Origin: Cyclaneusma minus
Lineage: Eukaryota > Ascomycota > Leotiomycetes > Marthamycetales > Marthamycetaceae
Direction of reading: 5' to 3'
Length of the DNA: 64,000 nucleotides
Assembly (NCBI GenBank): GCA_037179335.1
Contig: JAKZHN010000013.1
Span: 558,001 to 622,000, forward strand
Below the pieces are notes generated by a model, which was given only the letters and a program-made list of their open reading frames with translations, searched no databases and was not told the DNA's origin. Positions 12,574 to 22,804 of this stretch are shown here, piece by piece. The stretch's first letter is position 1; the number at the start of each line of letters is the position of its first letter. A program made the position numbers and the translations under genes.

Positions 12574-13023
12574 TCAGTAGTTCTCCAGTTTATACACCTC
12601 GTATGCAGGTTCCTCGTATGGATGTGCCCTAAAAAATCAGTCAACTCTGTTCGCATTCTGCAACTTGCACGAAGTGTAAAGCTGACACCCGGAGTCCATG
12701 GCTCAAGTCACAGTATCAATGAAAGAGTCTGGCTCTTACTTCTTCAGTGCCTCAACAGCTTGTTTGACAACGTCTTCACCCACGCAAAGCGTTTCTACCC
12801 TAGCCTCCTCAACCTGTTCCAAAGTGCCTACTTTTCCAATATTCGGCTTCGCAGCATCTCCAGGACGAAACTGCGCAGTACCTACAGTAGACCAACAGCA
12901 CTCAGTGTAGTTTCCGGGCCCGGGATAGCGGCCAGCTCCAGCAGCGAAGATGGCAGACTTGCAGGCTGCAAGTGCGGATGACGGGACGAAGAAGACGAGC
13001 TTGAAGCGTGTGAGAGTGGACAT
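12574..13023 (-). CDS. NIF3-like (YqfO-type) domain protein
   Basis: Two exons on the minus strand, 13023..12740 and 12628..12574 (111-bp intron), encode 112 residues. The protein corresponds to the short stand-alone version of the domain inserted in bacterial YqfO/NIF3 proteins. Seen: MSTLTRFKLVFFVP at the start, the AAGAGRYPGPGNYTECCWST block with its GxGxYPG-type loop, and a C-terminus EALKKAHPYEEPAYEVYKL in which HPYEEPAY is the family hallmark. The second exon is only 55 bases and is recognised because it restores this hallmark. The domain is PII-like and its biochemical role in fungi is unknown. The gene is divergent from the HET gene, sharing a ~330-bp promoter region. Confidence 0.88.
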
Positions 13024-13355
13024 CGTAAAATGATGATGCATGCAGCGTTTGAGTGAGAAGTTCTGAGAGGTGTGAAAATGGTCTCGGTAATAGTTCCTCC
13101 GATATGTGATCGATGGCAATATGTCGTGATGTTGATTCTGAGAAGTGACGATATGCGGGTGAGATGGTGGCATGTCAGGTTTTTGTGGAGCCTGTTCTCG
13201 TACCCCGCAACACCATCTTCCTCCTATCTTGCTATGTCTGCTTCACTGCTTCGTATATCAAATTCGACCTCATCTTGGGTCTAAACTTTTGATAGCATCG
13301 ATACAAAAATATAGTTCGTATTTTTGGCCAATCTAGATCCTGTTTCAAATTCAGA
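13024..13355. promoter_or_regulatory. Shared divergent promoter region, NIF3-like / HET
   Basis: 332 bases between two divergent ATGs. No specific element is recognised. Confidence 0.4.
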
Positions 13356-15288
13356 ATGGATCGTTACCCTGATGAGCCTTACCAGTACGAGCCACTGTCA
13401 ACCGAGACATCATTCAGAGTGTTCGAGCTTCTACCTGGAGAGACTAGCGATCCGATCTCCTGTTCGCTACGCCGTGTACATTGGAACGATGAACCAGTTT
13501 ATGAAGCCGTGTCTTATGCTTAGGGCTATCCGAAGTCTAAAACTCCTGTTGTCATTGACGGGGAGCGGCTTGATGTGACTGTGAATCTTCAAATGGCGTT
13601 GAAGCATCTCAGACACCCGAATCGCTCACGTGTGCTATGGGCCGACGCTATTTGGTAAGTACCTAGATTTGGCGATACGGTGGTATTTCCTATAACATTT
13701 GGTGATTTGCTCTCGAGGGTTCAACTCTTGTGTCGGAGTTCTCTTCTACATCCTCTCGATGTCGTGCGTCTTACCTGAACTTTGAAATAACAGTATTCAA
13801 AACAGTATCAATCAAAAGGACATTCCCAAGCGAGGCTTCCAGGTCGCCCAAATGCGAAAAATCTACCAGAAAGCGAAAGCAGTCCTCATCTGGATCGGAC
13901 CCGATCAAGGCCACCAAGCAAAAGTTGCGATAGAATCTCTTCACATCATATCGGACTTTCTATGCCAGAAGCTTGGAATCCCGGTCTCAGATCTGAGCTC
14001 AGTGGACAATCTCTACCACGAAGTCATGGCGAACCGTGGCGGTCTGCCGGTGCCGAATGAATGCGAGTTCAGCACGGAAGCAATGTGGAAGTCTCTTGTG
14101 TGGTTCTACTCGCACCCTTACTTCACCAGGGTATGGGCTATCCAAGAGGTCAATGCAAACAAGGAGCGATTAGCCCACTGTGGACAAGAGACGGTATTGT
14201 GGGACCGAGTGAGCTTGGTCGCCTGCTACATCACCATGGAAGCCGCATTCTCGCAAGCTCTTGGCTTCACAGAGGCGTACTGCTGGTGGGCAGCAACCAT
14301 GTCGACGGATTTGGTGCAGCCAAAAAACTGGCTCTTCATGCTGTATCTCGCCTCTAACTTTGTCAGCGCTGATCCTAGAGACGTCATATATGGCCTCCGA
14401 GGTATGATGGAGGTCGACAAGGGAGAAGAACTGCTCAAACCTGATTACACAAAATCGGTCATCCAAGTCTACCGAGATTCTGTTGAAGCAGCTTTCCTCA
14501 ATTTCGGCAGAACAGACGCCTTGCTCTATGTTCACGGCACCGAGAATCCTTCATGGGTGCCGCGCTGGGATATATCGATGCTATTTCGAAATCCCTTCAG
14601 ATTTGGCAAACCACTGCCATGGAGACCTGCTGGTGATACGACTCTAAATTGGGATATTGATGGAGAGTCGAGTATTCTGTCTCTGTCTGGATCCGTCACT
14701 GGCGCTCTTTCATCTGTCGAGCCATATAGAGAAAGCTTCTTTGGCAATGCAATGATGGAGTCTGGTGATGGACGGAAAGTGTTGAAAGAAGTCTGGAGAA
14801 AGATCCTGGAGACCATGCAAAACAATCTGCTGCACACTCCTTTCAGCGTTGACGAACTGATGGCCGCTGCTGCAACATCATTCTCCTTCGGTCTCAACGA
14901 GAAGAGCGATCCTGCAGACAAACACATTCTGGTTCAACGCTTTGTCGCCTATTTGAAAATGGTACTCGAGGAAGAAGTGTACCACACGTACATACCGGGC
15001 GACCTGTCTGAGGAATCCAAAAATGCAGACGGGCGATTGTTCGGAAAACCGGTCTGGGATTTCAAGTATCCAGAATCGAGCTTCTTCATCACCGAGAATA
15101 AGCTCATGGGGTGCTCAATCTCTTCAACCAGACCGGGAGATGTGGTTTTTGTTCCGTGCGGAAGCACTTATCCTCTGGTATTGCGTCCAGACGGTGGTGA
15201 GTTTCGTATCAGGGGCTTCGCGTATGTCCACGGATTGATGCTTGCGGAGAAGGCCGACTTCAAAACAGAATCCTTGAGAATTCGTTGA
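13356..15288 (+). pseudogene. HET-domain (heterokaryon incompatibility) gene with a premature stop
   Basis: Exons 13356..13654 and 13794..15288 (139-bp intron) would give a 597-codon reading frame, but codon 56 (13521-13523) is TAG. HET proteins act in fungal non-self recognition and can trigger cell death after fusion of unlike strains. Seen: the first HET motif reads YEAVSYA-stop-G where the family has a tryptophan followed by glycine; the LWADAIC block is completed across the splice; then AKAVLIWIGPD and the TRVWAIQEV block follow in exon 2, all in one frame. TGG to TAG is a single G-to-A change (CCA to CTA on the other strand), which is the context favoured by RIP mutation. The rest of the frame is intact, so inactivation looks recent, unless there is stop readthrough or a sequencing error. 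Splicing around the stop would destroy the conserved motif. Confidence 0.85.
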
Positions 15289-15778
15289 CTGCCAGCCTTC
15301 AAAGACTTCCTAGGCGCGGGAGGCTTCTGAGAAATAGAATGGTGACCAACAAGCCTAACATGAGAGACGGGTGACTCGATTGGGAAGAACATCGGTCCAT
15401 GCTGGCCGGCGCTTCGATGCACTGCTAGACTCTAACAGACGCCAGATTAGCCGCCATATATGCCTTCGCCGAAGTATGGCACGAAAATCAGTGTGCTCGA
15501 GTTGTTGGAAAGGCTGCCAGAAGGAGACATGTTGGAGTTTCATCCCTTTTCCTTGCTTGGGACGGCGACTCGTGAAGGCGGCATAGCTTTTTTGGCGCTT
15601 GGGGCGGACGCTCGGGCCCTCGGGCGCTATCGCCAGCGCACAGACCTTGAAATAATCTAATCGTAAGGCTGTGGCCTGATATCTACATGTCCGCCCAAAA
15701 AGTTACAATTCGAACATTATACTTCTCACCAACTCTTCCTCTCTCAATTTATCGCGCAGAATTCCTCCCGCAGCCATC
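15289..15778. other. Intergenic: HET 3' flank and dioxygenase promoter
   Basis: No gene recognised. Two short open frames overlap here without motifs. A T/C-rich leader precedes the next ATG. Confidence 0.4.
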
Positions 15779-17856
15779 ATGAAGCGCAAATCGGACTCCC
15801 AGCATGGGCCCTCGAACCTGAAGAGCATTCTCAAAAAGAAACCCAAGAAGAATATCGGTACGCAACTTCAAGCCTTGTCAACTCGAGAAATCGTTCGACA
15901 TCACGCTGACCGAGTCTTTCAGCACGTCTCACCGACGACGAGGCCAAAGCCTGCTTCAATTCTGACCTTTTCGACAAGAAGACCTTGGATGATTACACCG
16001 AGTATCATGTCAAATCTGCGCCCTACAAGCATTGCGTTATTCACAGTCTCATGAACGATTCGCTTCTCCGCTCCGTCCGAAAAGAAATCACCGAAAATGT
16101 CCACTTCACTCCGAAAGAGACAGACATCTACAAAATCCACCAGTCCGGTGATCTCGCTAATTTGGATGGCCTGGGGGATGCTGCTCTGGAGAAATTGCCT
16201 TCCTTGCTGAAGCTACGAGATGCCTTGTATTCTCCCACATTCAGGAAATATGTCTCGAGCATTACGGGTGCGGGAGAGCTCAGTGGCAGGAAGACCGACA
16301 TGGCAATCAATGTTTACACACCTGGCTGTCATTTACTCTGCCATGACGATGTCATTGGAAGCCGAAGAGTCAGTTACATCCTGTACTTGACGGACCCAGA
16401 CATACCGTGGAAGGAGGAATGGGGTGGTGCATTGAGGTTGTATCCTACATCTACTGTGACAGATGACGAGGGAAAGCCCATGAAGATGCCAAGTCCTGAT
16501 TTTTCCAAAGTCATCCCGCCAGCCTGGAACCAATTGAGCTTCTTCACGGTCCAGCCAGGAGAGAGTTTCCACGACGTTGAAGAAGTCTACCACGCAAGCA
16601 GCAAGGAACAGCTGAAAAGCGACGGTGGACGAATACGGATGGCAATCAGTGGTTGGTTCCATATTCCCCAAATTGGAGAGGACGGATACGTTGAAGGGGC
16701 CGAAGCGAAGCTAGCAGAGAAGAGCAGTCTCACGCAACTTCAGGGCAAGTCAGAACATCTTGATTTCCCCCAAGATCAAGTTGCCAAAGTCGAACCAATC
16801 CCGGAGCCCCTGAAAGAGGGTGGACTGGAAGAGGACGAGATCGAATTCTTGCTCAAGTACATGGCACCGACGTATCTTACACCAGATACCCTTGAGCAAG
16901 TCACAGACCATTTTGCAGAACAATCAAGCGTTACTCTCGATACACTGTTGTCGAAGAAGTTTGCCGAGCATTTGCGAAAACATGTCGAGGCGGAGGAAGC
17001 TTCTGCGCTTCCACTCAACGACAGCTCTGAGATAGAGAAAGGTCCATGGAGGGTAGCAAAACCGCCGCACAAACATCGCTTTCTGTACCGACAGCATTCT
17101 GCACTCTCGAAAGAAGCGCCTAATACGTCTGAAACTGACGACCCTATCAGAGAACTCCTCGACGTGTTCTTTCCTAGTCGGCAGTTTCGGAAGTGGCTCG
17201 AGATCACCACAGGATGTGACCTCGAGAGCTATGACATTCAGGCGCGGAGATTCAGACGTGGTGCTGACTATGCTTTAGCCACGAGCCACCAGGGTTCGCC
17301 ACGATTAGAGCTCAGTCTTTGTCTCACGCCGACGCCTGGCTGGGGTGATGATGACGAGGAGGAAGAGGAGGAGACCCCATCCGAAGCTAAGAACGGGAAG
17401 GCAAAGAATGGGAAGGCAAAGACCGATGGTACTTCCAAAACCAATGGTAAATCCAATGGCAAATCCAATGACAAAGCTCAAGTCGAGGTGGAAGAAAGGG
17501 ACGACGATGATGTTGGTGGACACGAAGTGTATATGGCCGGAGATGAGGAAGATGACAACGAAGATGCAGCGATCTACAAGTCGACATCTGACGAGGACGA
17601 TAATGTGTTGTTCACGGTGCCCGCATCTTGGAACAAGATGAGTATCGTTCTCCGCGATAGTGGTGTGCTGAAATTTGTCAAATATGTCAGCAAAGCTGCG
17701 AAGGGAGATCGATGGGATATCAGTGGCACTTATGGGGTCGTTGATGATGATGATGAGGAGCAGGAGGGAGAAGAAGAAGCTGGAGTGACACTCGAGGACA
17801 GCGAGGAGGAGGAGTTCAACGGCTTTCCGGACTCGGAGGATAGCGACTCGGATTAG
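15779..17856 (+). CDS. TPA1: Prolyl 3,4-dihydroxylase TPA1/OFD1 (2-oxoglutarate/Fe(II) dioxygenase)
   Basis: Exons 15779..15857 and 15923..17856 (65-bp intron) encode about 670 residues. TPA1/Ofd1 enzymes hydroxylate a proline of ribosomal protein uS12 (Rps23) and affect translation termination and, in fission yeast, oxygen-dependent control of the sterol regulator Sre1. Seen: a double-stranded beta-helix catalytic domain with iron ligands H167 and D169 (LLCHDDVIG) and H250 (EVYHASS), and a 2-oxoglutarate-binding arginine in GGRIRMAISGW (about 265). A second, degenerate OFD1-type C-terminal domain starts near residue 300. A long acidic low-complexity insert (EEEE, NGKAKNGKA, DDDD) lies near 470-540 and the tail is also acidic. 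The first exon is basic (KPKKN), possibly a nuclear signal. Length and two-domain layout match the family. Confidence 0.92.
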
Positions 17857-18016
17857 CTTCGCAGGTGCGTTGTCAGATATAGTAAGTAGAAGAACCTTGA
17901 ATAAATCCGCTCATACAAGCGGTTCCCTAATCTGTTCGATCGTTCCCATTGCGCTGGTACCCCTACTGCGATACAAACTCATTTCCACTCGATTACCCAA
18001 ATGATTTCTCAGTCTC

Positions 18017-19363
18017 TCACTCCCTATTAAAAAACGGGCATTCCGCCTTCGTAATCTTACCCATCTCCTCATGCGTAACCTTCGTTTCCTCCGCATCTTC
18101 CGGCACCACCACCGGCTCTTCCCCTTCACTTCCCTCCTCCTTTTTCTCTCCAGCATTCTCCATCTCATCATCCAACAGCGCCGAAAGATCTCTCTCCGCC
18201 CCCTTTCCTGGCGTCTGCATAGCCGTCTTTGTCACAATTCCCTGTGGCGCCATCTGGCGAAACATCTCGAGCGGATCAAACCACGTCTCGACTTTCTGTA
18301 GTTGTACTTTGTCGTTTACGTGTGCGATGGTCACGCCTTCGATATCGATGGGACCGTTGTGGGCTTTGACGGTTACTTTTTCGCCTTTGCTGTGTGAAGA
18401 CATTAGATAAGGGGAGTGCAAGTTGCCAGCCTTCATTTGCTAAGTGCCAAAGACCTCATGGGTTTCGAGAGCTCCAGTTACCAATCGGCAAAAATCGCAA
18501 ATGCAGGCAAACCCTGAACACAACAGTCGGTGGAAGCTGTATACGAAATTGAATGCAAAGCAAAAAAGATGCGGAATAATACCAAGACGGTCTGAAACTG
18601 AAAAAGGACAAAACTCACTTGTTAAACCCCACATAATCCCCCGTCATAACGCCCCAATGTCTCCACCTGAAAGCGCAAACCGGCGGCCCGGAATAAACCT
18701 CCAGCACCTCCCAAGCAAACGTCTTCATCATCCTCTTAAAGCTCTTATGCGAGCTTGCAAAATCGCTATGTGCCGGATCGTAGAATTCGTTGGAGGAGAT
18801 TACGGCGGAGTAGGTGCCGACGCGTAGCATGTGTTCGGCGGATTGGGGAGGGAGGCCGTTGATGGAGAAGGAAAAGTGGGGAGCGTCGATGGTGCGCCAG
18901 TCGGAGAGGAGGGGCTTGAAGGAGGCTTCGACTTCCCAGTTTTTGACGAGGTTTTGGATTAGGAAGGGGAGGGAGAGGGGGGCGTGGGTACGGGATTTTG
19001 CTGGGGAGAGGGGGGGTCAGTCTGGAGGAGAGGGGGTTGGGGGATGGTGATGGGGTTAAGTGAGTCTAGGAGAGCTTGGGAGAGTTTGGGGACGGTTTGG
19101 AAAGCTTTTGAAGAGGACGGAGGAGTCGGGTCGGTGAGGATGAGAATGGATGTATAGGGGTATAGACGCATGGTGGCAGGGTTGTAGTAGACTGCGAAAG
19201 ACATACTTTGTTCCCATACTCGGCGGGTATTGCTGTAGTCAGGGGCTTTGCCATATCTCCACTGAGCATCATCCCTTGAAGTGGCATCAGGGTCTGTCAG
19301 ATAGTCTGGCAACTCCGACGCAGATGGAGTTGCCGGTTTGGCATCTACTTCTGCAGTTGCCAT
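18017..19363 (-). CDS. Pathogen-related-protein family (NTF2/SnoaL-like fold)
   Basis: Three minus-strand exons, 19363..19207, 19000..18619 and 18389..18017, encode about 303 residues. Fungal homologues are usually named 'pathogen-related protein' after a barley protein; the fold is NTF2/SnoaL-like and the activity is unknown. Seen: PDYLTDPDAT and QWRYGKAPDYS in exon 1; LIQNLVKNWEVEASFK, DWRTID and TFAWEVLEVYSGPP in exon 2; RWRHWGVMTGDYVGFN joined across the second splice to NKGEKVTVKAH; and then VETWFDPLEMFRQMAP. The C-terminal ~65 residues are acidic and less ordered. The two introns (206 and 229 bp) are three to four times longer than others in the window. The gene converges on TPA1 with only 160 bases between stop codons. 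Confidence 0.85.
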
Positions 19364-19413
19364 ATTTGAATGGAGTTATTAAGTAGAGAGTTGCTGCGCA
19401 TGCCAACTCTTGG

Positions 19414-21148
19414 CTAGGAACATTTTATAGGTAAAGACGGAAGGTCGCCACAATCTACCCAGGCTCGAATTTCATAGCCTAGACCATTCTTTATTACCAA
19501 TACCATGATGCTGATTTCAATGGGTGTAACTTGATGGCTTTTCAGATTCCGGAATGTGATAGGGATGGTCACTATGAGAGCGAACCCCTGAATGGTTTCT
19601 TTACCACCCGGCAGTGTCGAGGCTTCCTTGTACAATCGTCCGATGATAAACGTTAAGGTAATACCAGTGGGATAGCCTCAGGACAGGAAGATTGAACATA
19701 ATTCATCTGATGACTCCATACTTGCCAATCGAAGACCAACGAGTACTTCCGAGTTCGGGGTAATGGCGGCTATTCTCTGGAGATACGCCACAGACAATGG
19801 AATTTCTGTGGAAATCAAGACTGATTACTACTTTATAGCAACTTCTCGGGAAATGTCCACTCCGGTAGTGGGATGACACCGCGTCCTGCGCATCTTCTCC
19901 ATTGTGAAACTTCAAACTCCACAACTCTAGTTGCGTGACCCAGCTCGGTATGAAAGCCTATAGGCTATTGAAGATAAGAGACTGAAGACTGAATAGTGAG
20001 ATGTGTTGAGGACTCACTGTGGGAGAGCAAGCTTTGAGTGACAAAAAGCGTGCTAAAATCGAGAAGACATGTGAGGAGAAAGGATAGGGATGCCATGAAC
20101 GCTAGCGGCTAGACCCTAGACAGCGCAACAGGTTGAGCCGAAAACCAGATCAAAAATTCAATACGGGCAATCATCGACTACCCCAGAACTGTGACTCAGG
20201 CACTTTGAACTCTCTGCTTTGCCCTGATATGCTGGCACAGCATAGGACCTTGAACAACCAAGGCCATGGAGCGAGTGCAAAGGACAGAGTGAACTTCAAC
20301 ATTCCCCCTGAGCGGGAGCCACACCACACTCCATATCCCCCCCCATATTGAATATGCGATATATGTAATGGAAAATTGGTCATCACTCACCTGAGCACAA
20401 CGGAAGTAAAAGTGACAAGGCGTAGAGCCATAACATGAGGATGGTCCACGAGGACATAACTGATAGATGAAGCTGGATCCTCGTTACCTAGCAAAACGTT
20501 CTAGTGACATTGAAGCTAGCGTTCCGTGTCCGGGATACCATATTCGGGGTTTCGTATCACGTAACAGCCGTCCGAGAGTGCCTGTCGAGCAAGACAGCTT
20601 CCTCTCGTCCAAAAACATGACTTCCTCGGTTCTTCGCGCGACCCTAAGAGTCCCGTTACGTGGTATGTCTATGGTGACAAACAGGATTGGTTGTAGGATA
20701 GCAGCGAATATGTACCCTGCAGCTTGATGTAGAAACAAGACGGTCCCTGCGATCCATGTGTCGGAGATGGTTCCTTATCCCGCAATAGGTACGCTGTAAC
20801 ACTTCATCCTTAGACTCAACTTCTTACCGGCATACACAACGAGCGCATGTGCGATAAGCTTGGGGATTTGATCCTACAGCCGTGTCCTGGTTCCGGTCTG
20901 TTAGCTCACTATCATGAATAGTATTCGGGTTACTCACGAAGTATGATCCGACGGAAAAGCCCATTAGTGTGACTGCATCTGCATCCCCAGAATTCTGTCA
21001 ACTATCCATTAGGTTCTCCAAACAACATTATCTCAAGCACGAAATCACGTTCTCAAAACAAGCCTCGTGCCTACGGTATGGTAGCTGGACCTCGACGAAA
21101 TACCTTGAGTTTGGTCAGCTCGCTGGTCTGAAGTAGGTATATTTCACT
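19414..21148 (-). CDS. Fragmentary multi-exon polytopic membrane protein gene (model incomplete)
   Basis: I can support part of a minus-strand gene. Four pieces link with matching phases: about 21148..21104 (EIYLLQTSELTKLK), 20994..20938 (DADAVTLMGFSVGSYF), 20873..20828 (DQIPKLIAHALVVYA), and 20746 to about 20485 (GTVLFLHQAAGYIFAAILQ, then ILFVTIDIPRNGTLRVARR and on to LASMSLERFA). The connecting introns are about 110, 64 and 81 bp with good GT/AG ends. Further hydrophobic exon-like pieces lie at about 20385-20175 and 19680-19414 (YPTGITLTFIIGRLYK). I could not find a start codon or one continuous route to a stop. It is either a real many-exon membrane protein of unknown family or a decaying copy. 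No function is proposed. Confidence 0.4.
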
Positions 21149-21594
21149 TGAACATTACACATCATACAACAAAGCATGAATGGAAAGACTCCAAGGCGAA
21201 CCTCGGGTAAAAACTCGGAACGTCCACACAGGGAACCTGATAGATAAACAAGACCCACCCCCTTTCTCAACACCTGCACACAGAGGTTACAGCTCTCCGG
21301 GACCAAGAACGCCTCCCTACCACAACAGCCTTACAAACCAGCTTTATAAGCCGGGCAGCTCCCAAGATAGCAGCAACATCCACCGCACTTGTTTCTCGAC
21401 TATCGAAAGCAAGGTAACAGTGGTAGCAGTGTCGCCGCGCCAGCCGCAACCGACAGAGCCCAAAAGCAACCGACAGAAACCCCCATCTCCAGGAACCCAC
21501 CCTATTGCCAACTCCCCAGAACCCTCAACCACCGAAAAGATCCCCGAAATCCCACAACTTATCAGACGAATCCGCCAATCAGACCTCAACATTT

Positions 21595-22110
21595 CGCATT
21601 TTCATTTTGTAGCACATCGACCGAATCCCCCTCCTCCCTCACAGGACTACCCTTACCCAAACTATTCCTTTCGTCCACCACGACCGTAAACCAAGCCCGT
21701 TTCTGCTGATTCCACATGCATTGGATAGCTCTAGAGAGGGAAAATCTATCGAAGCGAGTAACTTGAGCGAGACTTGTTGTGGTAAGCATTTGGTAGATGT
21801 CCGGAGATCCCTCCCTCCCAGCCCGCCGGTGGCCCCCTCTCCGGCCACCCAGCTTCGAGCTCGTCCCGTCCGGAGGCATCGATGTGCAACAAAACCACCT
21901 CTCCCTCTCCGACCGCCAGCTTCAAGCTCAAGCCCGTCCGGACGCATCGATGTGCAACAAACTCCTTACCCGTCTCTCCGGCCTCCAGCTTCAACTGCAG
22001 CCTCCATCTCCAACCCCGTCCGAACGCATCGATGTGCAACAAAACTCCTTACTTGCCTTTCTGGCCTCCAGCTCCAACTTCGTCCCAACACATCGATGTG
22101 CAACAAAACA
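21595..22110. repeat. GATGTGCAACAAAA minisatellite
   Basis: The core GCATCGATGTGCAACAAA occurs with one or two changes at 21876, 21944, 22026 and 22089, spaced about 68, 82 and 63 bases, embedded in C-rich spacers that repeat a CTCC..GCCAGCTTCAA-type theme. A diverged copy, GATGTGCTACAAAATG, lies in inverted orientation near 21600-21618. The same core appears 39 kb away at about 60834-60848. The open frames crossing the array (both strands) look like translated repeat, not genes. Confidence 0.75.
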
Positions 22111-22804
22111 CCCCGACCTCCACAACCTTCTCCGCTCTGGGAGTCCGTCCTTGTGACGCGTCGATTCCGATTCTCGAGGTGTATGTATACTAGTGCCGTC
22201 GCCGAAGGCTCTGGAAACCTCTCTAATCAACAACCGCAGCTACAGCGGCTGTGCTTCGTCTCCCCCATTCACCACCTCACAGCCGCTATCTTACGTCAAA
22301 GGCACATCACATTCCCCGTCAACTTCGAACATTGGAAGTCCGTGATACCTCCTTGACACAGCACAAGCTCACGATCGAAATGCCTCGTCAAGATATAATT
22401 CTTTGGTATTTTGGTAAAAGCTGCGCCCTAATTCCGTCAATAAAGAGTAGATCCCTAGAACCCCCAACTCCCGAAAAAAAAAAGGTTATCCCGACCATGT
22501 GCGTCACCAACGTATGAGTTCAATGAACGCACTTGAAAAATCCAAAATGCCTCCTGCCATTATAGGGCTACCCTGTAAACTCCCAAAACCGCCCCTCATC
22601 ATACCCACATTTCAGTCGTTATACGTAGTCCGTTCCCTCATCTCCTCGTGCTTTCTCGTTTGCGTATCTCGCTCGCGCTGTACCGCTCAGGGGTCTGGCT
22701 CGTCAGATCCCAAACCCAAAGTCGAGAGCTGCACCAACAGGTCCAGAATCCGAGAGCAAGCAAAAGCTTTCGAAAGCTCTCGCGCCAGGCTCATCCATCA
22801 CTCC
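22111..22804. other. Intergenic, no gene seen
   Basis: Short overlapping frames only. It lies between the minisatellite and the 3' end of the tail-anchored protein gene. Confidence 0.35.

Noticed and set aside
21720..22356. Frames of ~100-210 codons across the minisatellite
   Set aside because: The translations are the repeat unit read through (recurring HRCATK or MCNK), so they are products of the array and not a gene.
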